The notes: a model not told the origin generated them from the sequence alone. A DNA stretch of 64,000 nucleotides from Codonopsis lanceolata (GCA_013146195.2 CM028381.1:100105002-100169001); one strand, 5' to 3'. Positions 22,846-35,054 are shown, counted from the stretch's first letter. Program-made: numbers and translations.

Positions 22846-23530
22846 CATAGTTGTCAAAGGCGAGCGCCTTTGGCACCCGAGGCGAGGGTGTAGCGCCTCA
22901 TGTGCCCTAGGCGCGGCGATGTGCAAGAGGCGCTGAAAAGGTGACGCCTTTGGTGCCTTTTGGAAAGTCGTGAGGCGTTAAAAGATCGGGAAATTTCAAT
23001 TCCAGATCTAGCGGCCGATCTTCACTTTTGATCCAATCTAAGGCCAGATCTGCCATCACTGTGACTAGGTGAACAGATCTCTACCTTCACTGTCGCCGGA
23101 ATTGGAGTCACGTGCCCCGCCCCATGCACCGACGCCGGTGCCGGAATTTTTTGTCGGACGTCCATAGACGTGTTCGCCGGCGACTATACATGTTAGTCTC
23201 TTGCTTGGTTTTTGGATTGGGTCACTTTCAAGCTATTTTTGGTCTAATTCTATTTAATTGGTCGCCGGACTTTTTTATTTAATTATTTATGCACTGTGGA
23301 TTTGGAACTGAAAATAAAAAGAATGGGTTATCTCTATAGAAAAAAGGCCATACCAATTTATAAACTTTTTAGGATCTATTTTAGGAAAGTATAAATCAAA
23401 TCTCCTATAATTATTCTCCTACAATTACTCCCCTATAATTATGCTATAATATTTACCATATTTAACAATGTCTAATGTCCAGTTTATTCGCATATTTATC
23501 TATTCGACATGTTTTTGTTGAAATTTGTTA

Positions 23531-23571
<41 letters not shown>

Positions 23572-23656
23572 CCTTGAGCGCCTTTTTAGCACCTCGCCTC
23601 TCAACTCAAATTTGAACCTATCGACTTTTTAGCGCCTCTCGACTTTGACAAATATG
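22846..23656. mobile_element. Short hAT-like non-autonomous element, copy 1
   Basis: The left end CATAGTTGTCAAAGGCGAGC and the right end (reverse complement CATATTTGTCAAAGTCGAG) form terminal inverted repeats followed by GCGCC-rich palindromes. The same ends bound 31304-32136. There is no coding capacity, and an (AT)n run lies at 23535-23567. The 8-bp flanks TTGGACCC and TTTGGGCC match only in part, so the hAT assignment rests mainly on copy 2. Confidence 0.7.
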
Positions 23657-25021
23657 TTTGGGCCTCAAATACTCTCAAAATGAAAAAAGTCCACCTCTGT
23701 TTATAAAGGAACGAAAGAAGGGTTTTTGGGCAAAATCAAAAAAGAGTTTACTTTCTTCTATTGTTCATTTAGGCCATAAATTTACATGTGGCTTATTTAT
23801 GAGTATATGTTTTAAGATTTCGACACAAAAATGTTAATAGCATGTGTCATATTTGTTTCTCTAGCATGTGCGCTTTGTTTCTCATATTATTTTAAAATAG
23901 CTTGGCACCTGTCAATGTCACTCAATCTTCTGCAATTTATTTTCTTTACACTGGATCAATTATATCCACTATTTTTTTTACCATTAAACAATTGTGTTTC
24001 TCTATAGTTGGTCCCGTGGAGCTTGCCCCCTTGCCTGTCTACCTTGCCTGTCTACCAAGGAAACATATGGTAGTATGTGCGTACTCATTGGATCCCAAGT
24101 GGAGATGTGGAGGGGATACTTGTGGCCTTGGAAAACCAACCACTAATAGCTAGGATTGTAGTTCATGAATCATTTTACTATCAACGTGGGGTATGAAATT
24201 TTACATCAACCTTGAATACATGAATCATTTAATGAACATTAGATGGCATAATCATGCATTGTTTTTTTTTCTTTGGCAGAAAATTTACACATGACCTACC
24301 TTGAAAGAGTTCAAAAGAGATTCTCAAGCTCAACATGGTCATCATTTTGTATTGATAGTGGGTTAGGAGATCATTGAAGAGGTCCCATATTTTAAACTTC
24401 AAAATTCTTGGGGAACGAAATGGGGTTGAATGGATTTTTATATTCCGTGTCAATACCAGTTGGAGAAGATGTGGGAGGCTAAACTTGTTTACAAGCGTTT
24501 TGTACCCCACCCTCCACAGTATCAAAGGATCCTAATAGGCCGGCAAATAGGTATAACAAATTGGTCATTACTCTATAGAACAAACCTCGTTTTGTGCTTA
24601 AGGGCTTAGTGTGCAATCACATATAATTGATTTTTATCTTATTTTGCAATTTTTCCCTCTAGGGGAGGGTGGGGTATTCATGTAATGTTATTGAATGAAT
24701 ACATATTCCGAAGAATAGCTAGTGTATATTAGCAAATAAACTTCTTCCATTCCAATAGGAATCCGCATTAGTCATATATTATCAAACATGACTCTTCGAG
24801 TGGAAAATCCCAAATAGAAAGTACGACCCTAGATTGAAGTTATTTTTTAAAGACCCCATTGCGACATAGAAGGATACAATTGCCATTTGACTGTTCGAGA
24901 CCAAATTGATTAGATTATGCTCATACTTGATGCATCCTAGGTCTGCCATGTAGATAACTTGGCTTCACCGGTCTCAGGGTTGACTCATATGTGGTTCACT
25001 CATATGTTGTTACTGTTATAA
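23657..25021. other. Unassigned DNA
   Basis: AT-rich, with only short chance frames. I see no domain, repeat array or RNA gene. Confidence 0.45.
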
Positions 25022-26418
25022 TGTGTACACTAGTTTTTTTTTTTTAAATAAGTAAAGACTATTAGATCACAAAAGACCTTTCTATTGTATATACAAAAGG
25101 ATCCCCACGGAAAAGCTTCCTTGATCCCTTCTATATCATTCTCAACATTCTCAAAGATCCTTTTGTTCCGTTCCTTCCAAATGATCCACCAAACCGCTGA
25201 AGGAGCAAGAATCCAGAAAGAGTTTAATTTTCTTCTCTTGTACAGAGACCACCCATGCACCCATGCAGAACCTCAATAACAGTCCGAGGCATGACCCAGG
25301 AAATCCTGGCCAAATTGAAGAACAGACTCCACACTTCCTGCGTTGTGGGGCAATGCAGGAGCAGATGATTCACATTCTCCTCCTCCTTTTTATACAAAAA
25401 CACCGATTGACGTAACCCTTACCATGTGCTCTCAAATTTTCCCCCGTCAAAATGGCTTCCCAGGCTGCCTCCCACACAAAAAAGCTCACCCTACTGGCCA
25501 CCTTTACTCTCCATATATCTTTCCAAGGGCACGAAACTCTGTCGCTAATATTCAGCTTGGAATAGAAAGACTTGACTGTTAATTTTCTATCCTTACAGGC
25601 AACTTTATCATCGCCTAAAACTTGTCTCTTCACTTCGTGAAGCAAAGCCAGCATTTGGACAAGATCCCCAATCTCCCAATCTTGGAAATTTCTTCGAAAC
25701 ACTGGATTCCAAAAATCTGTCCCGTCATGGATTTCTAGAATCGAGCTCACCAGATCATCCTTATTTAACGCAACATTGTACAGATTAGGGAACCTGAATT
25801 GTAGAAGCGTGTCCCCGCACCACCTATCCTTCGAGAACCTGACAGAGTTACCGAAGCCAATCTCGAACGAAATGAATCCCACCCTCTCATGATTCCTTTC
25901 CAAACACTACAACCATGATTGTTGTGGACTTTCTTTGGGAACCACAGATCTGTACTGTTCTTGCCCACTACTAATCTCCTCCATAATCCTTCTTTATCAA
26001 CTAAAAACCTCCACAACCATTTACCTAATAAAGCAACATTGAATTTACGGATATTCTTTATTCCTAATCCACCAGCCCCCCTGTTGCTGCACACTTATTC
26101 CCCGGCGAGTCTTCTTACAAACCTTTCAACTACAAAATTCAACATATTGACATTTTTATACGAGGCTCCTAGGGGGAGACCCAGATAGATACATCGACGG
26201 AAGAGCACCCAAATAAAGAAGCCAGACTCTCCACATTATCCACCCTACCAACTGTAATAATCTTGCTCTTTGAAATATTGATCCTCAGACCCGACAGCCC
26301 TTGGAAGAATAATAAAATCATCCGTAGATAACCGAGTTCCCTGTTTGCTTCATAGCAGACCAACGTGTCATCTGCAAGCAAACAGGAGGTGTGAAATATA
26401 CATTCTGTGTGTACACTA
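25022..26418 (-). mobile_element. 5'-truncated L1-type LINE (LINE-2) with 11-bp target-site duplication
   Basis: Perfect direct repeats TGTGTACACTA flank the element (25022-25032 and 26408-26418). A T run at about 25034-25045 is the poly-A tail on the minus strand, so the body is 25033-26407. It is cut off in the RT domain at its 5' end, as is common for target-primed reverse transcription. Confidence 0.92.
25030..26395 (-). pseudogene. LINE-2 RT fragment and zf-RVT domain
   Basis: Minus-strand pieces: 26381-26169 starts at the ADDTLV box and runs through LSGLRINISKSKIITVGRV; 26094-25765 contains GGLGIKNIRKFNVALLGKWL; 25903-25370 contains RNFQDWEIGDLVQML and the zf-RVT segment RVSFFVWEAAWEAILTGENL; 25260-25030 has AVWWIIWKERNKRIFENV. 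The FADD box is damaged by an insertion, and there are shifts near 26160, 25900 and 25370. Same family as LINE-1 and LINE-3. Confidence 0.83.
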
Positions 26419-27059
26419 AATATAACAATGATTTAAATTTTATGATGTTGAATGAGAATCATACGTACTTTCACTAGGATAATTAAAGACAATGTTTCTT
26501 AATTACTTTCTTTGCTGTTTTAATAAGCCATAAGTGGTCCTGACTCTAAGGAAAAACATCGGGATCTTCATCTTGCATCTATGCTATAGGATTTAGACGG
26601 ACTATAGAGGGGTTGATCGAGGAATTGAGGACTAAAACTTTTCAAGGCATTTGTAATTTGTAAGTAAGTGCCATAAAACATCGAGTGGGATGCGGATCTC
26701 AACATCACATATTTTCATGAAGAATATCCCGAGGAAACTTAAATTGGTGTAGAAGCCTTGTTCATGAGTGATATCAATTTTTGGTATAGATGCTCGTTCT
26801 TGTGTCTTAGATTCACTTTAAGTCCCGAGTTCCAACTAATTTCATTAATTTCATGTGATTGACTTGGGACACAAGTGAAGATGAATACCTTCCCCATGAG
26901 TACTTGGTTGGCTCACTCTAGTATGAAATCTTGTCCAAGTATTTTCTAATGTTTGCTAGCTCTACTATCATGAGTTTATCCGTGAGAATGGTGCATTAGT
27001 ATTCTTGGATTCACAAAAAAACTTCTAGTTAGGGTACAACTTGAAAGAAAAAAAAGTTT
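26419..27059. other. Unassigned DNA upstream of LINE-3
   Basis: No recognisable coding sequence. The true 5' edge of LINE-3 may lie in the last part of this stretch. Confidence 0.4.
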
Positions 27060-27532
27060 TTGGAAGGGGTGGGGAAGACTTTCGAGACATATATCAATTC
27101 GATTTCAGGTAGTCGGGATTATGGTAAGGAAATTGTGAGAGTGGATGAGGAGTCGATTGAGAAACAGGCGGATGCTATGGGCGAGCTACTAGACAAAATG
27201 ATTGTTTGTACTCCCATTTCCGTGGAAAGAAAGGCTAAAGGCCTCGGTAGGTACTTGGGGATATCCTGCGCCGGTTATGAAGATAACATTTTGAGTCTTG
27301 TGTACTGTAATTATGGATTTAAATAATTTATCGTGGAATGTGAGGGGATGGAATGACTTGTTGAAAAGAGATGTGATTTGTGCGGTGGTTAGAAGGTGGA
27401 AGCCTCATGTGATTTGTTTTCAAGAGACTAAATTGGATAAAATTGATAGAAAGGTGGTGTAGTAGTGTGGGAGGGGATAGCTGGACACATTGGGAGCATT
27501 TAACAGCTAACGGAATTTTAATTATGTGGGAT
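27060..27532 (+). pseudogene. LINE-3 ORF2 start: endonuclease N-terminus
   Basis: From 27311 the frame reads MDLNNLSWNVRGWNDLLKRD and VICFQETKLDKI, the first two motifs of the AP-type endonuclease of L1 elements, which nicks the target DNA. Two in-frame stops follow at about 27460. The frame 27060-27326 upstream (88 codons) probably belongs to the end of ORF1 or a linker; I do not recognise a domain in it. The segment stops at the 8-bp hAT target site TGTGGGAT. Confidence 0.75.
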
Positions 27533-27762
27533 TAGGGGTGGCAATCCGGACCTAGCACTAGAAAACCCACCGACCCGAGTTTTACCCAACCCATTAATAT
27601 ATGTGGGTAAATACGGATACCCGTATTTACCCAATAAACTGATGTAATTAGGGATTTTGAAGAAGTAACCCGATAAACCCGTCTCCGTCCCTCGTCGTTC
27701 TCGATCCCTCTCTCTCCCTGTCTCTGTCTTCCTCTTCTCTCCGTCTTCGTCTCCCTCTTCTC

Positions 27763-27935
27763 TCCTGGTCAAGAGCATTGTTGCAGATCTCTCCTTACAC
27801 TTTCGCCGCTCTCAGCATCGCCATTGCTATCGGCGTCTCTGTCTTAGGCGCTGCCTGGGGTATTTACATCACTGGGAGTAGCTTGATCGGTGCTGCCATC
27901 AAAGCTCCGCGTATCACTTCTAAGAATCTCATTAG
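27763..27935 (+). pseudogene. VHA-c'': Captured first exon of V-ATPase proteolipid subunit c'' (VHA-c'')
   Basis: The frame gives SWSRALLQISPYTF, then IAIGVSVLGAAWGIYITGSS and LIGAAIKAPRITSKNLI, and is followed at once by GGTAAAC, a normal 5' splice site. This is the first membrane helix region and conserved loop of the proteolipid c'' subunit of the vacuolar proton pump. It covers only about a third of the protein; the later exons (the helix beginning VIFCEA and onward) are not seen in the next 3 kb. The upstream bases are pyrimidine-rich (27680-27762) and may be captured 5' leader; no start codon is present. The exon has no stop or shift, so capture may be recent or selected, but the length is too short to decide. 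Confidence 0.9.
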
Positions 27936-28510
27936 GTAAACAAAACCCAACCTTTTCTATTTCGATCTATTCTTTATTAGTTTCAATTGCTAATTCCAAT
28001 TATTAACCTGGTCTTTGTAGTTTAGGGATTATGTTTTTATTTTGCTGACAAGATCTGAATCCAATTTGGACTCTTAGAGCTGGAAACAGTTATTAAAATA
28101 AGTGAAGAATCTATAACAGTAGTTTATCTGTTTATGTCAGTTTTGAAACTCTTGACATGCTGGGGAAGGGATGCACTGCCGCACTGGTTACTTTTGGGTG
28201 GATTGATATATATAAGTGCAAGGAATTTTTCACCGTAGGATTTGTATGTTTGGTTTCGTTCTCTATTTTTCTTTTCTTCTTTTTAAGTTGTGTGAAATGG
28301 CCATCCCCTTTGGTTGATCTACTGTACAAGCTGTGGTATGATCCAACTCAACAAAGTCTTAGTGGAAGTTAAGTTTAGTAAGGAAAAGACGTATAGACGT
28401 ATAGTGGAGCTTCACCATTACATGGAAACATAGTTTTCCTAATTCATGTTTCGTTTACTAATATTAAGGGCTATAATACCACTACGCAACAGGACTCTCT
28501 TCAAGTTCAG

Positions 28511-29272
28511 CTAGCAAATACAATTGTTCAGATCCCTGTAGCTTCTTGACATAGGCTTGTTACGGTTAAGGGTAAGCTTTTCTTGACATAGGCGTGGTGA
28601 ATGTGTTTTTAGACCTGTTTATCGAATCTGGAATCAGAACTTATCTGCACAAACCTAGGTTCAACTTTTAGCATTTCTCTTTTCTCAATTATGAAAAAAG
28701 GACCCTGTTTCCCAAAACTTAGTGGGACTTTACAGCATATTCTTCTGAAGGATTAATAAAGGAGCTCAAAGATGAATTTCATTGAATAGCATCGTTTTCC
28801 AAATCGATTGAAGGTGAGCATCATATTTGAATCATTCTCTGATGCCGCCTCCACATTTTACCACCATCTAGGAAAAATTGAAAACTAGGGACTTGACGGT
28901 ATAAAAGAGTTCACTTACTACCTTTGTTCCACTCTCGAAGAGTCCTCATTTCAGAAGTCAATTAGTCAAAAAATTGAATGTCTTAGAATATTGATCTTTT
29001 GGTTTGTGGATGATAATTGACTGTTGCACTCGTATCAATTGCCTTATGTTTAGCTTATAACTGTGATATAGATCAATACTTGTTCTTGTATTATTATGTT
29101 TTAATCACTCCTGCCCCATATTGTTCATCATTTGTGATTTAAAAATCCTTGGTAGCTGTCAGCAGCCATGGACAAAGTTCATGACAGCCACCAAGTTGAT
29201 GTTTGCAAAATGTAAAACCATTAATCATACTAGCAAATACAATTGTTCAGATCCCTGTAGCTTCTTGACATA
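28511..29272 (+). repeat. 43-bp direct repeats inside the hAT
   Basis: The segment CTAGCAAATACAATTGTTCA through TTCTTGACATA occurs at 28511-28553 and identically at 29230-29272. The 676 bp between the repeats holds no gene I recognise. A second tandem repeat (about 31 bp, TTAATTTTAACATGCTAGTA) lies at about 29698-29761. Confidence 0.8.
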
Positions 29273-29864
29273 AGAGAGCTTTGAATTTTTGGTTTGCATT
29301 TTTTAGGTGTTTAATATGAGTAATTTATAACCCCAGCAGGGGACAGGATATATTTCTGCAACATCTGTCATGATAACTAATCTAGTGGCCTTTGTTAAGG
29401 CTTAAGCCCAAATCATCTGTTGCTGTCGTTGATGAGGCAAACTTACAGTCATTCAAGATGTTGAACTGACCTCACTTTCAGATAATTTTTGTTTTATCAC
29501 CTTGTGTTTAAGGAATAGTTTGGCTAGACAGGCTTGTTAGAGATAAGGGGGTCGTGGATCTTATGAGATTATGGTGATTGATAACTATACCTGGGTACAT
29601 GGGAAATTAAGTTTTACACATCACTTTCTTTATCCTTTCCAGTAAAACATACACCACTTGAAGAACGTTTAGACATGAATTTTTTTATTTACTTCGATTA
29701 ATTTTAACATGCTAGTAATATTTTATCTACATTAATTTTAACATGCTAGTAATATTTTATTAAACCTGTTTGTAGAGCTTTTTCTTAATATATGTCTATT
29801 GTCTTCTTAGTTCTTTGAGTATGCAGCAAAAGTATTTATAATTGTGGACTTATTTGTTCTATTA

Positions 29865-30240
29865 TAGGTATTGCTGCTTTGAATATGGGTTTGAAATCAA
29901 TTTTGAGTGTTCCTATAACCTCTGTTGCCTCAGAATCTTCATTTAGTATTGGGGGTCAAATTTTTGAAAAGTATCGCAATTCTCTTTTGTCATCAAATGC
30001 AGAGGCGTTGTGTACACGAGACTGGTTATACGGTGAGACTCTTATTTAAAAGACCGTAAAACAATGGTTGATTTTTGCATTTATTTTGTCTAAATCATTT
30101 TAATTTTGTTTTGATCTTGTATGGTAATAAAAAAAAATGTACAGCAGAGATGTTTGATGGGATGGAGAAAATGAGGAGTTGCTTGTCGAGGAATTTGGCA
30201 CATTAGAGCATGGAAGTGAAAACTCAATTGATATTATTGG
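29865..30240 (+). pseudogene. hAT transposase C-terminal dimerisation domain remnant
   Basis: After an AG splice-acceptor-like site at about 29868, the frame reads LKSILSVPITSVASESSFSI, GGQIFEKYRNSLLSSNAEAL, CTRDWLYG. This is the conserved C-terminal block of hAT transposases (VASESSFS...GG...R..L.....EAL.C..DW). A further acidic tail (EELLVEEFGTLEHGSE) appears near 30170-30220. The catalytic core upstream is not recognisable, so the element is probably not autonomous. Confidence 0.85.
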
Positions 30241-31001
30241 TATGTCTTCTCAAATTCTATCAAGGCTGGGTCATAAATATTGAAATTTTTTAATGATTGA
30301 AAGTTTTTTTTGGGACATTTAGACAATTCTATTTGGATTTTATGACTTGTAGGTTCTTCCATGGACTGCTTCCATTATGCCTTTTGCATATTCCTATATT
30401 CAGCAATTTTTGGAGTTTTTGAATAATGTGAAAATGTCGTTTGTATTTTTTAATTTGTCTATAAAGTTCGAGAGCAATTGTACTTATGCTTGTCGAGGGC
30501 AATTGTTCAAGGAAATTAAGTTTGGTTTTTGGTTTCAGGGAACAACACAAGCGGTAGCACAAGTAACAATACCAATTGCAGTAGCAGTCGCGGTAGCTGC
30601 TTTGGTTTTTGTAATTGAGTCATGCATATTGTCAAAGGTCATCTCCTTGCACAATGTATGTCTCAGTTATATTTGCCATTTAGTTTAAATAATTTTTTTG
30701 ATTGATCTATAAAGTATGTGCTAACTATTTTACTTGACAAACCTGAAAAGTTCTTGGATACCCGCTAGTCATTCAACCTCAAATCGGATGACCAAGACTG
30801 GAAATTGCATTTCTTTATTTTACTATGAATAAATGGTGGGAAAGAGTGGGTTATAATGGGCCACAACCCGTTTCGACCCGTTACCCATTCCGATACAACC
30901 CATTTTGACCAATTTAATATTTGGGTTATAATGAGGCACGACCTGTTTCGACCCAACCCATACCCGACACAACCCACCCGATCGCTAGCTCTATGTGGGA
31001 T

Positions 31002-31303
31002 AGTCGATATATTTCCAAATCAGGGCTGATGGTTGGCCTTCACTCAATTTCTTGTTTGTTTAAAATGGTGTCTAGAGGTACCTCTTGGGTGTTTTCCGGG
31101 GTTTATGGGCCTTGCTCGGATATTTTAAGAAGGAAGCTTTGGGAGGAGCTAAAGGCTGTCCATGCCAATTAGAAAGTCCCTTGGTGTGTAGGAGGGGATT
31201 TTAATGTAGTCAGGTTCCCTCACACGAATGTTTGGGATCAAAGGTGTATACTCAATCATGGTCAAGTTTAACGACATTATCAATAGATTGGCCTTAGTGA
31301 GCT
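31002..31303 (+). pseudogene. LINE-3 endonuclease, middle part
   Basis: The frame contains GTSWVFSGVYGPCSDILRRK and, after an in-frame stop at about 31170, WCVGGDFNVVRFPH, which are the YGP and GDFN motifs of the L1 endonuclease active site. It begins at the duplicated hAT target TGTGGGAT and is cut again by the short element at 31304. Confidence 0.8.
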
Positions 31304-32136
31304 CATAGTTGTCAAAGGCGAGCGCCTTTGGCGCCTCAAAGGAGCTGGGCGAGGCGATGTGCGACTCAAGGAGCTGGGCGTACGCCTTTGGCACCTTTTT
31401 TTGAGGCGAGAGACGCCAAAAAATCGACAAAGGTGCTCGTTCATTTTTTTTGTTCTCTTTGAGTGGGAAACGACTCGAAATCAGGTCAAGTGTGGCCCAA
31501 TTAAAGTAGACAATGAATTCAAAAAATAAACAAAAGGTGGACTTGTCAAGGTAGCACAATTTGGTCTGACATTCGTGTCTGTATGTGCGGGCACACGAGT
31601 AAGCCGCCCAAGGCAAGACAATTGGATCTTGATTCGCACCCCTTGCTGCGAGTGCGGGAGTGATAGTTCTTTCTATACAAGCTTACCCAACATAAGGGAG
31701 ACTTTGTATATAAACCATTCAAACCTTTTATATTTTTCCAACGTGAGATAACCCGCTTCCAATACTTTCAATGTCATACCTTAAATCTCTATAAGTTATT
31801 CATCCGAAATCCAAATTGGATAAATAAATATAGTATTCTTATGTATTTATGGAGAAGAACATAATTCCACAATTACCCTAGTCATTACATAAATGACTCA
31901 AATAAATTAGTGCCTCAAAGCCCCAATTTATTTCACTTAAAAACACTAGTTTTGCAACACTTAGTTTCATCTATTATGCTCACTTATACCATGTTTTGTT
32001 GATATTTGTTAAGTTATATACTTATATGTATTTTTCCCAAGTATTTTTTTTCCGTGAGCACCTTTTTAGCGCCTCGCCTCTCGCCTCAAATTTGGACCTA
32101 TCGCCTTTTTGGCGCCTCTCGACTTTGACAACTATG
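31304..32136. mobile_element. Short hAT-like non-autonomous element, copy 2
   Basis: The ends CATAGTTGTCAAAGGCGAGC and, as reverse complement, CATAGTTGTCAAAGTCGAG match copy 1. The 8-bp flanks AGTGAGCT (31296-31303) and GGTGGACT (32137-32144) are both explained by an original AGTGGACT, which also restores the LINE frame, so the site is an aged 8-bp duplication typical of hAT. The middle differs from copy 1; only about 100 bp at each end is shared. Confidence 0.8.
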
Positions 32137-32144
32137 GGTGGACT

Positions 32145-34202
32145 TGCCTTTAGCAGGGGGGTCGCTTCACTTGGTTTAGAAACAACAACAGGACTCGGAG
32201 TTCTAGGCTGGACAGATTTCTTTTGTCGGCAGATTGGGAAGAGTGTTTCGAAGACTTCTTTCATGTGTGTCTTCCCAGGGTAACTTCGGACCACATCCCT
32301 ATTTGTCTAAAATGCGGCAAGTTAAACAGACGGAGGTCTCCATTCAGATTTGAAAAGTTGTGGCAAGTAGAATCAGGATTTAAGGATTGGGTGAAGGATA
32401 GGTGGTGTCCTCTTTTGCTGTGTCGGGTGATCCAAGTTTCAGATTTGCAAATAAATTGAGACATCTGAAAAGGGAGCTTATTATATGGAATAAAGAAATA
32501 TTTGGGCGTACAGTGGAGAAGTTGGCTAAGGCGCTTGAGGAGATCAGAATTTTGGATGAGAAAGCAGGCATAGTCAATCTGTCCGACGAGGATTCAGTGC
32601 GACTTGTGGCGTTAAAGCTAGAATCGGGAAATCTTCTTATTCGTGAAGAGATATGTTGGAAGCAAAAGTCCCGCATTCAATGGCTCAAGGAGGGGGACAA
32701 GAACACTAAGTTCTTCCACAGGATGGCTAATTCTCACAAGAAAGTCAATCAGATTTGCTCTATAACAGTAGATGGTATATTTTTGGAAAATAAAGGAGAT
32801 ATTATGAAAGGCATTATGGGCTTCTATGAGGAGCTATACAAGGACAAAGGCGATGGATCCCTACAGCTAGAAGGGGCACCTTTTAACTCTTTAGAATTAT
32901 CAGAAAAAGAGGCCTTAGAAATTCCGTTCTCGGAAGAGGAGGTTCTCTCAACGATTCGTAGCTTGAATGGAGATAAAGCCCCGGGGTCGGATGGGTTTCC
33001 ACTGCTCTTCTTTCAGCAGTTATGGGAGGTTATGAAGAATGAATTGATGGACATTTTTCAGTTCTTCAATGTTCACAAGTGGTTCGAAAAGAGTCTTAAT
33101 GCCTCTTTTATTGCCTTGATCCCAAAGAAGGCAGGAGCAGCAGATATCAAGGGCTATAGGCCTAGCAGCCTAGTTGGCGGTGTTTACAAAATTATTGCTA
33201 AGGTATTAGCTAACAGGTTGAGGAAAGTTCTGGGTAGAATTATTTCAGCTTCGCAACACGCGTTTGTGGGAGGTCGCCAGATTCTTGATGTAGTTTTGAT
33301 CGCTAATGACACAGTAGATGCGGGAATTAGAAGTGGAGATCATGATTTGTAAGCTCGACATTGAAAAAACTTACGATCACGTTAATTGGGATTTTTTGTG
33401 CTACATGATGTTTAAGGATGTGCTTCGGTGACAAGTGGTGAGCCTCGATTATGTTTTTCTGCATTTCAACGGTCAAATTTTTGGTGATGGTGAACGGAGA
33501 ATAACGTGTTGGGTTTTTCTCTACTTCGGAGAGGTCTTCGCCAAGGAGACCCATTATCGCCTTTTCTCTTCATCATCGTCATGGAAGCTCTCAAAGTAAG
33601 CTGTTGAAGGGTGCAGAGGCAGGAGGTTTTATCAAAGGGTTTGATGTGGGGAGGCCTGGATCTCCTGAGTTGGTAGTGACGTTGGTTTTTTGCGAGGCAA
33701 ATGGAGCTCAATTAGGATTCTTCGTCTGGTGTTATTATTTTTCCAAGCAGCCTCAGGTTTACGTATCAACATAGCTAAGTCAGAGATCTTCGCGGTAGGT
33801 GAAATGGAAAACATTGAAACACAGGCTAACTTCTTTGGGTGTCGGCGAGCTTCCCTTCCGGTGTTGTATCTTGGGCTCCCTCTTGGAGCACCCTCCAATA
33901 GCAAATCAATTTGGAATCCAGTCATTGTAAAGTTTGAAAGGAAATTGTCACGATGGAGGATGCAGCTTTTTTCGAAAGGGGGTTAGCTGATTCTGATTAA
34001 GAGCACCATGGTGAATCTTCCCTCATACTTTGTCTATATTTAGCATCCCTGCTTCTATGGCTAAGAGGCTGGAGAAGTTGGAAAGAGATTTTTTGTGGGA
34101 TTGCACATAGGTTTCACTTGGTAAAGTGGAGTTCAGTATGCTCTAATTTGAAAGGGGGGAGGGCTAGGAATCAAAAAGCTAAGGGTTTTCAATTCCGCTT
34201 TA
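32145..34202 (+). pseudogene. LINE-3 endonuclease end and reverse transcriptase
   Basis: At 32145 the LINE resumes with the ...DLPLA/GRFTW-type endonuclease end (one extra G in a G run shifts the frame). 32402-33352 is open for 316 codons with WLKEGDKNTKFFHRMANSHK, LNGDKAPGSDGFPLLFF, FIALIPKKAGA, GYRPSSLVGGVYKIIAKVLA and AFVGGRQILD, which are RT domains 0-3. Then frames shift: KLDIEKTYDHVNW follows the stop at 33352, the FADD box near 33670 is eroded, and 33690-33986 carries ASGLRINIAKSEIFAVGEM and LYLGLPLGAPS. The segment ends at the MULE-B insertion, within ALFGKW. Confidence 0.88.
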
Positions 34203-34738
34203 TTTGGTAAAGGGTGGGGATATTCACACCCCAAAAACCTATTTCTACACCCCATTAATCTCTACACCCCATTAATTTCTCACATTTATCTAAACACCCC
34301 ACCTAACTACTATTTTACCCTTTTTTATTCAAAACCAATTAATAAGCCACCAACCCAATTAATTACTAACCTACCCATTGTAACCAACCAATTTACCAAA
34401 CTGTCACCCTTCCCTATTACAACGACTTGTGCACTCCCAGACGCAAAACAGAGACAACGAGCTCTTCTTCCTCTTCCTGCGAACAACAACTTATGCACTC
34501 TCGTTCCTGGATCAAGCAACGTACAACAAGAGTTCAGCAAGAGTTCAAGCAACATTCTCTCTTTATTTTGAAACACATATACTACAATGTCTTCAAACAT
34601 AGGTATCCTACACTTGAATACTAGGTATATGTCAAATTATAATATCAATAACAATGTAGGATTTTTTTCATTAATGATTTTTGGGTTGCATTTGTTAAAA
34701 AATAGAAAAAAAATTGAAAATTTGAATATAAGGCTTGG

Positions 34739-35054
34739 TTCGGACCTGGTTTGATGAACACCATTAGTTGTGTTCGACCAGAACTAAGCGAACAACTTTT
34801 AGGACGTTCATCTTAGACTGGCCAAACGCGTTCCTATCTGTTCATCCCATGCTAGCCGCACTCACCGTAAGGCGTTCATCTAAGCCTGGCCGAATGCTCC
34901 TTTGCCTGTTCATCTCAGCCTGGCCGAACGCTCCTTCGCCTGTTCATCTCAGCCTAACCGAACAGCCTATGGTCTATTCATCTCAGCCTGGCCGAACAGC
35001 CTATGGTCTGTTCATCTCAGCCTGACCGAACAGCCTATGGTCTGTTCATCTCAC
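34739..35054 (+). repeat. MULE-B left subterminal iteron array
   Basis: About ten units. The last six start at 34874, 34908, 34942, 34976, 35010 and 35044, each exactly 34 bp apart, and read GTTCATCTCAGCCTG then GCCGAAC (final one partial). The first two or three units (34739-34795) are degenerate, and the outermost is reversed. Confidence 0.9.

Larger units (their letters stand above)
27533..30993 (+). mobile_element. hAT transposon, 3461 bp, with a perfect 8-bp target-site duplication
   Basis: TGTGGGAT occurs at 27525-27532 and again at 30994-31001. The element begins TAGGGGTGGCAATCCGG, and the reverse complement of its right end begins TAGAGCTAGCGATCGGG; these are imperfect terminal inverted repeats of hAT type. 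Inside are a captured V-ATPase c'' exon near the left end and a hAT dimerisation-domain remnant near the right end. The LINE reading frame resumes across the break once the element and one target copy are removed. Confidence 0.93.
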
